This document shows, in pieces, positions 40,248 through 49,524 of a stretch of 64,000 nt of DNA. Positions within the stretch are counted from its first letter, which is position 1; every line of letters starts with the position of its first letter. Source of the DNA: an uncultured Fretibacterium sp. (lineage in GTDB: Bacteria > Synergistota > Synergistia > Synergistales > Aminobacteriaceae); NCBI GenBank assembly GCA_937915755.1, contig CALGGR010000148.1, forward strand, positions 35,150 to 99,149, read 5' to 3'. The position numbers and the translations under genes were made by a program. The notes under the pieces were generated by a model. That model had not been told where the DNA came from and made no database searches. It worked only from the letters and a program-made list of their open reading frames with translations.

Positions 40248-41100
40248 AAAATTTACGCTCGTAATCGTGTCATGCCTCGCGTATTTTCTGATGGACGTTC
40301 CAGTTCAGATGACAGGCATTCTCCCATCATATGCCGGAATCAAGAACTTCCTGCCGTCGACGCTTGGGCTTTTCTTTGGACTCTATGGAGTAACAGGCTG
40401 TGTGCTGGGCTGTATTCTGTCAGCAGTCGTACTAGACTCGCACTTGAACGCGGCAATCATTGAGTGCGTCTGCATAACCGTAACAGGACTCGGAATGTTC
40501 CACGCGTGGCACATGTCGACGAAATCATCAAGACCGTCCTTCAAGTCATGGCAGGATTACGCCCGCTATATTGTGATACTTTTCGCACTGAGCGCGCTTT
40601 CGGGAACGTTCTATCACGTTTCGGCGGGGCTTGCGTATTTTCTCACAGGATTATTAGTCGGCCTGCCAATAAATATACTTTTCTCGTCATTGCTCTACAT
40701 TGAGCCGTTAATGCCGGGATGGAAAACGCCCGTATATGATGCTGAGTTCTGTCTTCTTCCCAACGCTGAGAGCCTTGAGGGTGCTAATGAGATTCTTGAA
40801 ACCGCCGGAATGAAACGCGGCGTTAAAATGAAACGTGTCCTTGAAATTCAGAGCTGTATCGAGGAGCTTTCAATAAGAATCCTTAAGGCTGATCCTGACG
40901 CGAGAATATCAGTCTCAGTAATATTCGGGGACGCAATATCGGCACGGCTTCATTATGAGGGCAAAAGGTATAACCCCTTCAAGATGGAAGCGGGCGAAGA
41001 TGAGATTGACATTATGGGCATGAAAATAATAAAGCGGAGGGCAATACGCGCCTCATTCAGTTACAGCGGGGGCGTGAATTATGTACACGCGGTAGTTTAG
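40231..41100 (+). CDS. Membrane protein with degenerate histidine-kinase-like ATPase tail
   Basis: 289 residues from a GTG start. Residues 1-160 hold about five membrane segments. The tail from about 195 resembles an HATPase module: EIQSCIEELSIRILK recalls an N-box helix, and GMKIIKRRAIRASFSYSGGVNYVHAVV resembles the closing strands. The G-boxes are not evident, so ATP binding is doubtful. It may sense or anchor the switch at the membrane. Confidence 0.55.
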   Translation: MLSSREKFTLVIVSCLAYFLMDVPVQMTGILPSYAGIKNFLPSTLGLFFGLYGVTGCVLGCILSAVVLDSHLNAAIIECVCITVTGLGMFHAWHMSTKSSRPSFKSWQDYARYIVILFALSALSGTFYHVSAGLAYFLTGLLVGLPINILFSSLLYIEPLMPGWKTPVYDAEFCLLPNAESLEGANEILETAGMKRGVKMKRVLEIQSCIEELSIRILKADPDARISVSVIFGDAISARLHYEGKRYNPFKMEAGEDEIDIMGMKIIKRRAIRASFSYSGGVNYVHAVV

Positions 41101-41109
41101 GAGGACGAA

Positions 41110-43131
41110 ATGCGAAAGTCAACAATCAGAAAGAAGTTACAGGGTGTTGTTCTCTATATCTCGGTGATTGCGCTGATAATCACGGGCGCGGTCGGAATAG
41201 CCGGAATGAGACGCATACAGGACGACAGCGAGAAAGCATTGACGCAGCAGATGGAGCAGAATTTGGCAAACCTCACGGACAGTAAGGCCGACCTTGCCGA
41301 CTCCGAGCTTGGAAAGTACGCGGGATATGTTCGAAATTTTGCCGATTACATTCATGACTTGTACGTAAACTCGGGCGATTATATGCCTCATGAAGTTCTG
41401 CCGCCAAGAATCGAGAACACCGGAGTACTCGCAATGCAGAGGGCTATCGTCAGCAAAAGCCTCGATGTCCCAAGCGTAATGGGCGAAATCTCTATGCTCG
41501 GGAATCTCAGGCACATTTGGAATCCTGTCATGATTGAGAAAGAGGGCGTTATAACCGCTATCTACGCAGGAACAAAATCAGGGGTAATGCTCACTTACGA
41601 CAAAAACTCCAACAACGGAATACCGACGGAAGGCCCTGAAAGTTATTACAACTTCCATGAGGCGGACTGGTATAAAAGAGGGCAGGAGAAAGGCGGAGTA
41701 TTCTTCACGGACGTTTACCCCGACAACTACAACATGGGAATGATGATAACCTGCGCAGCGCCATTCTATGATGCTGAGGAGAATTTTGCCGGAGTTGTCT
41801 GCATGGATATACTGATCTCGGACTTGTACAGGGCTATTGTTGATGTTGATCTCGGTGATGAGGCATATGCTTTTCTTGTTGACGGAAAAGGGAAAATCAT
41901 CGCTCCCCCAGAAAAAGAAATTTCCGCCGAACAGAATATCAGCGACATAACTCACAGCCTCGCCAAAAAAATCATGTCAGACGACAAAGGAGTCGAACTC
42001 TCTGACAGCAGGATATATTATGCCTACAAGACGATAGAGAGTACGGGCTGGAAGTTCTGTGTCAGAAACCCTGAGAGCGTAATACTTGCGCCCGTCCGTT
42101 CTATGAATGAGCGCGTGATTTACACGATGCTCTCATTCTTGGGAGCGTTCGTGATCATCGTTGTGCTTGCTGTTATTGCCGCCCGGAAATTCTCAGGCAA
42201 ACTCACAGACCCTATCGTAGCACTCGAACATGACGTTAAAGAAATCTCCGGCGGAAATCTTGATTACCGGGCCGAGATCCGTACCAATGACGAAATCGGA
42301 GACCTTGCAAAATCCTTCAACGACATGGCCGCGTCCCTCAAGGATTACGTGAAGAACCTCGCCGCAGTTACAGCCGAGAAGGAGCGCATAGGTGCCGAGC
42401 TTAACATTGCCACACAGATTCAGGCCGACATGCTTCCGAGAATATTCCCGCCATTCCCTGACCACAAAGAGTTCGACATTTACGCCTCGATGAACCCAGC
42501 GAAGGAAGTTGGGGGAGACTTCTATGACTTCTTCATGGTTGACGACGATCATCTTGCTTTGGTCATGGCCGATGTCTCTGGAAAAGGTGTACCCGCTGCC
42601 CTCTTCATGGTAATCTCAAAGACGCTCATCAAGAACAGGGCGCAAATGGGCGGAACACCGTCTGAGATTCTCGCGGACGTCAACGAGCAGTTATGTGAGG
42701 GCAATGAGGCTGAGTTGTTCGTTACCGTCTGGCTAGGGATACTTGAGATCTCGACAGGGCATGTTACCGCTTCAAACGCCGGCCATGAATACCCCGCAAT
42801 CTACCGTCCGGGCGAGGGCTACACTCTCTTCAAGACGAAGCAGAGTCCCGCTGTCGCAACAATGGAAGGATTGAAATTCAGGAGCAGTGAGTTCACTCTG
42901 AATCCGGGCGACAGTCTCTATATTTACACAGACGGTGTAGCGGAAGCCACGAACAGCAATAATGAGCTTTACGGCACTGACAGAATGATTGCAACTCTCA
43001 ACCAGACCATTGACATGAAGGTTGATGAAGTTCTCGCGGTAATGAAGAAATCCGTCGATGATTTCACGGGAGATGCGCCGCAGTTCGATGACATCACGAT
43101 GCTCTCATTGAGGTATAACGGGAAATGTTAA
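41110..43131 (+). CDS. Membrane sensor SpoIIE/RsbU-type PP2C phosphatase (Cache-HAMP-PP2C)
   Basis: 673 residues. Membrane segments near 14-32 and 340-360 flank a large extracytoplasmic Cache-like sensor (WYKRGQEKGGVFFTDVYPD; GVVCMDILISDLYR). HAMP follows to about 415, then a short coiled coil and the PP2C/SpoIIE domain with metal-binding Asp in EVGGDFYDFF, DVSGKGVPAALFM, YTDGVAEATN and DDITML. It should dephosphorylate the STAS protein in response to an external ligand. Confidence 0.92.
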   Translation: MRKSTIRKKLQGVVLYISVIALIITGAVGIAGMRRIQDDSEKALTQQMEQNLANLTDSKADLADSELGKYAGYVRNFADYIHDLYVNSGDYMPHEVLPPRIENTGVLAMQRAIVSKSLDVPSVMGEISMLGNLRHIWNPVMIEKEGVITAIYAGTKSGVMLTYDKNSNNGIPTEGPESYYNFHEADWYKRGQEKGGVFFTDVYPDNYNMGMMITCAAPFYDAEENFAGVVCMDILISDLYRAIVDVDLGDEAYAFLVDGKGKIIAPPEKEISAEQNISDITHSLAKKIMSDDKGVELSDSRIYYAYKTIESTGWKFCVRNPESVILAPVRSMNERVIYTMLSFLGAFVIIVVLAVIAARKFSGKLTDPIVALEHDVKEISGGNLDYRAEIRTNDEIGDLAKSFNDMAASLKDYVKNLAAVTAEKERIGAELNIATQIQADMLPRIFPPFPDHKEFDIYASMNPAKEVGGDFYDFFMVDDDHLALVMADVSGKGVPAALFMVISKTLIKNRAQMGGTPSEILADVNEQLCEGNEAELFVTVWLGILEISTGHVTASNAGHEYPAIYRPGEGYTLFKTKQSPAVATMEGLKFRSSEFTLNPGDSLYIYTDGVAEATNSNNELYGTDRMIATLNQTIDMKVDEVLAVMKKSVDDFTGDAPQFDDITMLSLRYNGKC

Positions 43132-44741
43132 GGAAGAATCTGGCCGTCCAAATCGTAGCAGGGTTCGTCTGCGTAATCGCGGTGCTTGCGGTCCTGGTCT
43201 GCGTGATCGGATACCAGAGATTCACGCTTTCAGCAGAGGTACAGTACGAGGATTGCGCGTATAACACGGCACGTACTGCTGCGACGATGATAGTCCCAGA
43301 GCTTCTCACGGGAGAGATTGCCGGAGCTGAGTACCAGATGCGCTTCAAGATGCTGAATGACGAATGGGAACGCCTCGCAAACACTCAGGACGCGACGTTC
43401 ATATACCTCATACGCCCAGACAAGACCGACTACAATCACATCGAGTTCTTCCTGAGCGTAATGAACAAGTCGGCACACTATGAGCGTTACCCGAGCGGCT
43501 ACCTCCGTAAGACATCGAATGACGAATACCGCAACGCCTACCGCGAAATCTGCGAGAACGGCAAGAATATGGCCACGATATTCCGCGACAAGGGAGACAG
43601 TGAGACAGGACACCACATAACCGTCATGATTCCCGTCAAGGCAAGAAATTCCGACAGGGTTGACTGGATACTCTGCGTCCAGCGTCAAATGGAACGCCTC
43701 AACTTCTACCGTAAATCATACGTCAGGCATGTAGCGATTGCGGCGGCTGTAATTCTTGGATTCGTCCTCACGGTCTACGGAGTATACTTGGGGCGTTTGT
43801 TGATTGTTCCGCTGAAGAAGATAGCTTCGGAGGCCATGAGGTTCGCCGGTGAACATACTGAACCAGAGTCGCCGCTTGGAAAACACATTACCGCAAAGAA
43901 CGAGATTGGCCAGCTTGCAAGAACTGTTGACGCAATGGAGTCGCAAGTCCTGAGCTACATCGACGGCATAACACGGATAACTCAGGAAAAGGAGCAGATA
44001 AAGGCCGAGCTTAACATAGCGGCAGGTATACAGGCGAGTATGCTTCCGCGTGAGTTCCCGGTGAGAAAGGAGTTTGAGATCTTCGCGTCAATGACTCCAG
44101 CAAAGGAAGTCGGCGGGGATTTCTATGACTTTTTCATGGCCGATGACAGTCATCTCGCTATGGTGATTGCGGACGTCTCGGGAAAGGGTGTGCCTGCGTC
44201 GCTCTTCATGGCAATCTCGAAGGCTCTCATAAAGAATCGCGCATTGATGGGAGGAAGTCCGGGTGAGATACTTTCTGACGTGAACAACCAGCTCTGCGAA
44301 GGGAATGAGGCAGGATTGTTCGTTACTGTTTGGCTCGGAATCGTTGACATAAAGACAGGGAACGTGAAAGCCTCAAATGCCGGCCATGAGTACCCCGCAA
44401 TCTTCAGGAAGGGTGAAGGCTGGTCATTGATGAAGGACAAGCACAGCCCAGCGGTCGCCACGATGGAGGGAATGAAGTTCCGGGAGTACGAGTTTGACTT
44501 GAAATCGGGGGATTGCATTTATCTTTACACTGACGGAGTTGCTGAAGCTACGAACATTGACAGCAAACTTTACGGTACGGCGAGAATGATCGACGCACTT
44601 AATGATACGGCGGGGTTAAAAGTGTCTGCGGAAGGTGTGCTTTCGGCCATGAAGAAGAATGTTGATGACTTCACGGGAGAAGCTCCGCAATTCGATGACA
44701 TTACCATGCTTATGCTGAAATTCTACGGGGAGGGTGAATGA
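43125..44741 (+). CDS. Second membrane SpoIIE/RsbU-type PP2C phosphatase
   Basis: 538 residues; ATG overlaps the previous stop by 7 bases. Membrane helices near 5-30 and 200-222, a shorter extracytoplasmic sensor between them, HAMP, then a PP2C domain closely similar to that of the preceding gene (EVGGDFYDFFMADDSHLAMVIADVSGKGVPASLFM). Tandem paralogues with different sensors imply two separate inputs to the same switch. Confidence 0.92.
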   Translation: MLRKNLAVQIVAGFVCVIAVLAVLVCVIGYQRFTLSAEVQYEDCAYNTARTAATMIVPELLTGEIAGAEYQMRFKMLNDEWERLANTQDATFIYLIRPDKTDYNHIEFFLSVMNKSAHYERYPSGYLRKTSNDEYRNAYREICENGKNMATIFRDKGDSETGHHITVMIPVKARNSDRVDWILCVQRQMERLNFYRKSYVRHVAIAAAVILGFVLTVYGVYLGRLLIVPLKKIASEAMRFAGEHTEPESPLGKHITAKNEIGQLARTVDAMESQVLSYIDGITRITQEKEQIKAELNIAAGIQASMLPREFPVRKEFEIFASMTPAKEVGGDFYDFFMADDSHLAMVIADVSGKGVPASLFMAISKALIKNRALMGGSPGEILSDVNNQLCEGNEAGLFVTVWLGIVDIKTGNVKASNAGHEYPAIFRKGEGWSLMKDKHSPAVATMEGMKFREYEFDLKSGDCIYLYTDGVAEATNIDSKLYGTARMIDALNDTAGLKVSAEGVLSAMKKNVDDFTGEAPQFDDITMLMLKFYGEGE

Positions 44742-45150
44742 GTTGGAACTTGTAGTTGAAGCTAAGACAGAGAAACTTGACGAGGTTATTGATTTCATTG
44801 ACGGCTTTCTTGAGGAGATGGACTGCCCAATGAAGACGATGATGCAGATTGACGTGGCTGTTGAGGAAATTTTCGTGAACATTGCACATTATGCTTACGG
44901 CGCATGTGACGGCGACGCGCGGATTTCGATAACGGACGATGACGGAGTAGCCGAGATTACGTTCAAGGACAATGGCACTCCATATGACCCGCTTTCACGC
45001 CCTGACCCTGATACGACTCTTTCAGCCGAAGAAAGGCAGATCGGCGGTCTTGGAATATACATCGTCAAGAAGACAATGGACAGTGTGAGCTATGAATACC
45101 GTGATGGCTGTAATATTTTCACGATGCGCAAGACGATAAAATGTTCATAG
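44734..45150 (+). CDS. RsbW/SpoIIAB-like serine kinase (anti-sigma factor type)
   Basis: 138 residues, GTG start inside the preceding gene's end. HATPase fold: N-box QIDVAVEEIFVNIAHYAY, G1 FKDNGTPYDPL, G2 GGLGIYIVKKTMDSVSYEY. It would phosphorylate the STAS protein and sequester a sigma factor or other partner. No sigma factor gene is adjacent. Confidence 0.88.
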   Translation: MNELELVVEAKTEKLDEVIDFIDGFLEEMDCPMKTMMQIDVAVEEIFVNIAHYAYGACDGDARISITDDDGVAEITFKDNGTPYDPLSRPDPDTTLSAEERQIGGLGIYIVKKTMDSVSYEYRDGCNIFTMRKTIKCS

Positions 45151-46076
45151 GTCGAGAGAAGGAACTTTCACAGCTTGAGAATGCTTATGACAGGGAAGGG
45201 TTCAGGCTCTTTCTTGTCTACGGGGCTAAAAGTTCAGGGAAGACGACGCTTCTTGAGGAGTTCTGCAAGAATAAGTCTGCGATATATTTCACAGCCTCAC
45301 AAGGAAGCAGCCGGGCGAATTTGGGAAAGTTCTCTACAAATATACTCACATACTGCGAGGACAAGGAGCATGAGCCGTTCATGTTCTGGGACGATGCGCT
45401 GAAGTACATTGCGGAGCTTCAGCATGGCCACAGGATGATACTGGTCATCGAGGGCTTTGACATTCTAGCGGAAAGAGATTCGGCTTTCATGGGGATATTC
45501 TCGCGTGTACTTGAGAACGAGTTTCGTGAGAGCAATATATTCCTCGTGATAACGTGCGTAAATGCCGCGTTCCTGAACACGTCGCCCGTCAAACGCTTTC
45601 TTAACGGCATAATACGTCTGGGAAAATTCTTGAACGATGAGAACATTGCGCGCCTCAAAGAGCAAGTTTCCAAGCAATCCACGCATCAGGCGAAATTCGT
45701 TAGAGTTCCAGCCGAGAGAGTGATACTCCGTGAGGGCAGCACTAACGGCGAGATGTACAAGATAGTCTCAGGGCGTGCGATATGCTATTTGAATTACGGG
45801 ACAGATGACGAGTACATTCTTGGAAGCCTCAAGGAAGGCAAGACCTTCGGGGAATATTCTTTGCTGACGGGAAAGCCGGGAATTTACACTGTAACGGCCT
45901 ACACTGACATGCTGCTGATGAGGATAAGCCGAGGGGAGTTCATGAAGTTTCTTGAGGTAAACGCTAAGAACTCCGTCGAGATCATGCAGAACATGGCTGC
46001 CATGATGAACGTGATGAAAGTGAACATCGATATGGTGAACAACGAACTTCATGAAATAACCGTCGCACACTCGTGA
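45141..46076 (+). CDS. P-loop ATPase fused to a cyclic-nucleotide-binding domain
   Basis: 311 residues. Residues 1-180 resemble the archaeal-type ATPase_2 family (FIGREKELSQLENAYD) with Walker A YGAKSSGKTTLLE and Walker B-like MILVIEGFD, but lack the usual C-terminal half. Residues about 190-290 are a CAP_ED cNMP domain (ILREGSTNGEMYKIVSGRA, GKTFGEYSLLTGKPGIYTVTA). Ligand and target unknown. Last gene of the switch operon; ATG overlaps the kinase stop. Confidence 0.8.
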   Translation: MFIGREKELSQLENAYDREGFRLFLVYGAKSSGKTTLLEEFCKNKSAIYFTASQGSSRANLGKFSTNILTYCEDKEHEPFMFWDDALKYIAELQHGHRMILVIEGFDILAERDSAFMGIFSRVLENEFRESNIFLVITCVNAAFLNTSPVKRFLNGIIRLGKFLNDENIARLKEQVSKQSTHQAKFVRVPAERVILREGSTNGEMYKIVSGRAICYLNYGTDDEYILGSLKEGKTFGEYSLLTGKPGIYTVTAYTDMLLMRISRGEFMKFLEVNAKNSVEIMQNMAAMMNVMKVNIDMVNNELHEITVAHS

Positions 46077-46114
46077 CTTTAGTCGTGAGTTAGGCGGCCT
46101 GTATAATTTAGTTT

Positions 46115-46174
46115 ATGAACATCATGAAAGTCAACATCGACATGGTGAATGACGAGCTTCATCACATGGAATAG
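46115..46174 (+). pseudogene. 3'-end duplicate of the ATPase-cNMP gene
   Basis: Reads MNIMKVNIDMVNDELHHME and stop, near-identical to the tail of the upstream gene (MNVMKVNIDMVNNELHEI). Only about 19 codons remain. It is either the relic of a deleted paralogue or the product of a short tandem duplication. Confidence 0.6.
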
Positions 46175-46199
46175 CCGCAGAAAGCAGGGCTGAGGTACT

Positions 46200-46907
46200 T
46201 TACGATTGGAAACGTAACGGAAGCTCCAGCCCCGATGTTTCGAGAATTTTCTCGTCCGTGAATAATTCCGGCAATTCACCCTCAGACGAAATTACTCCCC
46301 CCGAAAGTATCACCGCCCTGGTACAAACGTCAAGAGCCATATCGAGATCATGAGTAGCGAGGATTACAGCCTTCTCAGTTTCACGCAGAAAGTTTATGAC
46401 ACGCCGCCTTGCTTTTGGGTCAAGCCCGGCCGTTGGTTCGTCAAGCGCGAGTATCTCAGGGTTCGAGGCCAAAATTCCCGCAAATGTTATGAGCCTCTTC
46501 TCGCCGCCTGAAAGCCTGTGAGGCGGTCGTGATGATAGGTGAGAGATTCCGAGGGTTGCGAGAATTTCCCCTGCTCGTTCGTGCGCTGAGTGTGGAGGCA
46601 TTCCCGATGCTACAAGGCTGAATGCTACGTCCTCAATCACTGATGGCATGAGAAGTTCGTCATCGGCATTCTGGAACGTCAAGCCCACTTTCTCACGCAA
46701 TATTTCAGAGCCTTCGTGGCCGTTGAAAGCAATTTTCCCTGACTGTACTTCAAAAGCCCCCGCAATGTGAAGAAGCAATGTCGATTTCCCTGAGCCGTTT
46801 GCGCCGACAAGGGCAACCTTTTCACCGTCAGAAACCCGGAGATTTATTCCGCGAAGAGCCTCATGGCCATCTGAGTATTTGTAGCGAAGCCCCTCAACCT
46901 CAAGCAT
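46200..46907 (-). CDS. nikO: ECF-type Ni/Co transporter ATPase (NikO/CbiO)
   Basis: 235 residues. Walker A LVGANGSGKSTLLLHIAG, signature LSGGEKRLITFAG, Walker B ILALDEPTAGLDPKAR, H-loop ATHDLDMAL. Energises the NikMQ module. Overlaps the upstream permease gene. Confidence 0.9.
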   Translation of the reverse strand: MLEVEGLRYKYSDGHEALRGINLRVSDGEKVALVGANGSGKSTLLLHIAGAFEVQSGKIAFNGHEGSEILREKVGLTFQNADDELLMPSVIEDVAFSLVASGMPPHSAHERAGEILATLGISHLSSRPPHRLSGGEKRLITFAGILASNPEILALDEPTAGLDPKARRRVINFLRETEKAVILATHDLDMALDVCTRAVILSGGVISSEGELPELFTDEKILETSGLELPLRFQS

Positions 46908-47616
46908 AATTCATCACAGCTATACTCATTCCGTAAGCAAAAAATCCCGCAATCATCGCCACATTACCCGCGCTTAGTCTCTCGTTCTCAGCCTGTATGA
47001 AACCTCCGAAGCCTCCGCGACATTTCACGGACTTCATCATATTCTCAGAACGCAGAAAGCTCTGAAGCAGTATCGTCCCCGTCATGTACGCAAAGACTTT
47101 GAGCCTTATTATCCCGTGAAGTCTTGGAGCGCGAAGTCTCACGGAATTTATCGCGGTCTCATAGCTTTCTCTGAGAGTATTCACGCCCCTCAATGTAAGA
47201 ATCGCAAGTACCCGGAGCTTCACAGGGACATGAAGAGATGACATTGCAGCATAAATTCCTGACGTTCCCATAGGATAGACCATTGTTCCGAATGTGATGA
47301 CGATCATGTTCACCCTGAGCGCGATGATAATACCCATTATGAGGGCGTCAATAAGATTCGGCCATGTAAGAGCAAGAGTGAGAATCATTACGAGGTTGAA
47401 GACGTTTATGCTGACTAGGTGGGAAAGGGGAAAGCGTTTCATCACAAGGAATGTTACAGGCATGATTGAGGCCAGTATCAAGGAGGGAAGTGTATTGCTT
47501 ACCGAGACGGCAACGGCATAAATTACTGCTGATATTATGGCAGCAACGGGGGAATATTTTATGCTCACAGCCAGAGCTTCGCTGGGAATTTCGAGAGTGT
47601 ATACTGCTCGTGTCAT
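46900..47616 (-). CDS. nikQ: ECF transmembrane subunit (NikQ/CbiQ)
   Basis: 238 residues from ATG 47616, which overlaps the nikM stop by ATGA; the longer frame starting at 47649 lies inside nikM. About five membrane segments and the coupling region TLRGVNTLRESYETAINSVRLRAPR typical of T-components. Confidence 0.85.
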   Translation of the reverse strand: MTRAVYTLEIPSEALAVSIKYSPVAAIISAVIYAVAVSVSNTLPSLILASIMPVTFLVMKRFPLSHLVSINVFNLVMILTLALTWPNLIDALIMGIIIALRVNMIVITFGTMVYPMGTSGIYAAMSSLHVPVKLRVLAILTLRGVNTLRESYETAINSVRLRAPRLHGIIRLKVFAYMTGTILLQSFLRSENMMKSVKCRGGFGGFIQAENERLSAGNVAMIAGFFAYGMSIAVMNYA

Positions 47617-48209
47617 GACAGAAACTCCGGCACTGACTTCTTCAGCCACATTATGAGGAACGACGTTACTACACCTTCAACGAGTGCTAAGGGTACATGA
47701 GCAATCATCAATAACTTCACGGCTCCGAGAAAATTTCTGTCCGATAATCCTAAGAATACCCCAGATAATCCCGCCCCCATCATGACTGCAAATGCTCCGG
47801 CAATGAATGACATCAACGCTGCAGTCTTACCCCTTCCATCACGTACAGTCTTCCCGAAAATCACGTGGCACATGAGTGCGGGCAATCCCATTACGATCGT
47901 GTTTGCGCCGAGAACAACAAGCCCCCCGAATCCGAACAGTACAGCTTGAAGCAATAACGCCGTGAACACAGCCGGAAATACCGAATATCCCAAGAGCAGC
48001 CCCATTGGTGCGAGGAGTGAGATGTGTGTTGACGACGGGCCTATGCGAATGTTGACGAGTGAGGCCAGAAAGAATGCTGACGACACGAGCGCGGTGCGAA
48101 TGATTTTGTCGGACTCTGTGTGCTTCAGGCCGAATGATACTCCAGCGACTGTTCCTGCCCAGCCTGCAGCGAGCATTCCGCCCGATAATATTCCCTCACT
48201 GATGTGCAT
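47613..48209 (-). CDS. nikM: Metal-binding S-component (NikM/CbiM)
   Basis: 198 residues beginning MHISEGILSGGML; the N-terminal Met-His and His2 coordinate the metal in this family. NIRIGPSSTHISLLAPMGLLLG and about six membrane segments follow. With NikK and NikL present, nickel is the likelier cargo, though cobalt is possible (a CobJ domain is encoded at 5.1 kb). Confidence 0.87.
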   Translation of the reverse strand: MHISEGILSGGMLAAGWAGTVAGVSFGLKHTESDKIIRTALVSSAFFLASLVNIRIGPSSTHISLLAPMGLLLGYSVFPAVFTALLLQAVLFGFGGLVVLGANTIVMGLPALMCHVIFGKTVRDGRGKTAALMSFIAGAFAVMMGAGLSGVFLGLSDRNFLGAVKLLMIAHVPLALVEGVVTSFLIMWLKKSVPEFLS

Positions 48210-48669
48210 TTCTACGCCTCACTATCATTGCAATGTTGAAGATTACGCTCACCCCAAGCAATGCCCGAATGAAAAGCTCCATACCCTGCGGAAATGTCCC
48301 GTCATCATGCTGCTGGGTGCCGTCAGATTTTCCCGCAAGAAATTCCGCCGTAACATCAATTTCCGCCGTACATTGATGGCCTTCCTCATCGCGGACAATA
48401 ACGCGCCACGTCCCCGCAATGTCAGGAACAAACGCGAAACGCCCCTTCTCGTCAGTCCTTCCAGTTTGGTACGCGAATTTCTCATCGTTCGGCGAGAAAA
48501 CCCGTGCTTCACGGTAACTCATCATCTCGCCCGTCGAGTACATGAACTCAAGCGAGACCGCACGAATTTCCGAGTGCCTGTAGCCCGTACCATGAGCAAG
48601 AATCTCACACTCCGAAAGAAGAATCAGGCCGACCGCTAAAGTCAGCCCGATGAAAATTTTTGTCCTCAT
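48196..48669 (-). CDS. nikL: NikL-like accessory membrane protein
   Basis: 157 residues: signal peptide, an extracytoplasmic beta-sandwich-like region with His residues (LAHGTGYRHSEI; GRFAFVPDIAGTWRVIV), a His/Asp patch (DGTQQHDDGTF) and a C-terminal membrane helix (ELFIRALLGVSVIFNIAMIVRRR). Fits the small extra components of nickel ECF systems. Confidence 0.7.
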   Translation of the reverse strand: MRTKIFIGLTLAVGLILLSECEILAHGTGYRHSEIRAVSLEFMYSTGEMMSYREARVFSPNDEKFAYQTGRTDEKGRFAFVPDIAGTWRVIVRDEEGHQCTAEIDVTAEFLAGKSDGTQQHDDGTFPQGMELFIRALLGVSVIFNIAMIVRRRNAHQ

Positions 48670-49448
48670 TTCACTTCAAGCAGGAGGAACGCCCGAAGGT
48701 TCAGATTGTCATAGTCGCCCTCAACTCCCGGAAGTCCTGACTGAGCCGCCCTTATTCCCCACCAGCCCGGCGCGGTGATCTTCACGTGAGCCTCGCCGTT
48801 CTCTGCCTCCGTGTAATATGCGTAGGTGTTCTCGTACTCAGTCACGAAGCCGTCATAAGTTGCCCAAACCGGCCCTGTGTATGGCTGACCGTTGAGGAGG
48901 ATTTTGACGTGGAAGTACTCACCGACTTTTGCGTCTGCAGGATTCGTTACTGGGACGATTTCGAGAGGATGCCCGACTGCCTGAGAGTAATTCTTGTCGT
49001 CATGGGATGTGTTGAAGATTGCCTTAGCGTACTTGTCATATTTGTTGGCCGATATGACTTTGAGACCCTGAGCTTCGAGGTCTTTCCGCGAGCCAGATTT
49101 ACCGCCCTCGTTCGTTACGCACCATGACTCTCCGTCCTTCATTGAGACGAGAATCACAGACTTCGACAAATCCTTAGGGATAACGGTGAAGTCGATGCAG
49201 AGGCCCGGCTCATTGGCTTTGAGTTCGGAGGGGACGAATTTTCCGTCCTCGATTATTCCGGCCTTGACCCTCGAAAGTATCTCGACCTCTTCGGGAACTA
49301 TGAACCTGTGTGCCGATTGTACTGTTGCCGCGAATGGCTGACCTTCCTTCATGGCTGTGTCAGTTGCCTTGATTGTGAGTTCGTGAGAGAACGCTGGAAC
49401 TGACGCGATGATGAATGCTGTTGCGAGAATGAATGAACGTTTGAACAT
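48666..49448 (-). CDS. nikK: NikK-like periplasmic DUF4198 protein
   Basis: 260 residues: signal peptide (to VPAFS), mature N-terminus starting HELTIKATD, with DUF4198 features (GQPFAATVQSAHRFIVPEEVE; HPLEIVPVTNP; KVGEYFHVKILLNGQPYTG; ITAPGWWGIRA). Periplasmic metal-handling partner of NikM. First gene of the operon; overlaps nikL. Confidence 0.8.
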   Translation of the reverse strand: MFKRSFILATAFIIASVPAFSHELTIKATDTAMKEGQPFAATVQSAHRFIVPEEVEILSRVKAGIIEDGKFVPSELKANEPGLCIDFTVIPKDLSKSVILVSMKDGESWCVTNEGGKSGSRKDLEAQGLKVISANKYDKYAKAIFNTSHDDKNYSQAVGHPLEIVPVTNPADAKVGEYFHVKILLNGQPYTGPVWATYDGFVTEYENTYAYYTEAENGEAHVKITAPGWWGIRAAQSGLPGVEGDYDNLNLRAFLLLEVK

Positions 49449-49454
49449 TATAAA

Positions 49455-49496
49455 ACCTCCGCAAATGATTTCGAGTCGGCCAACTCTTACGGAGGT
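49455..49496 (-). promoter_or_regulatory. Shine-Dalgarno-sequestering hairpin in the nik leader
   Basis: On the minus strand ACCTCCG (49490-49496) pairs perfectly with CGGAGGT (49455-49461), which is the nikK Shine-Dalgarno. The intervening loop carries a second small hairpin GAGTT-GGCC-GACTC. Formation would block translation. No known metal riboswitch fits in the roughly 75-base leader. Confidence 0.45.
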
Positions 49497-49524
49497 AATA
49501 ATAACACAACTTCCTTAAAAAATG

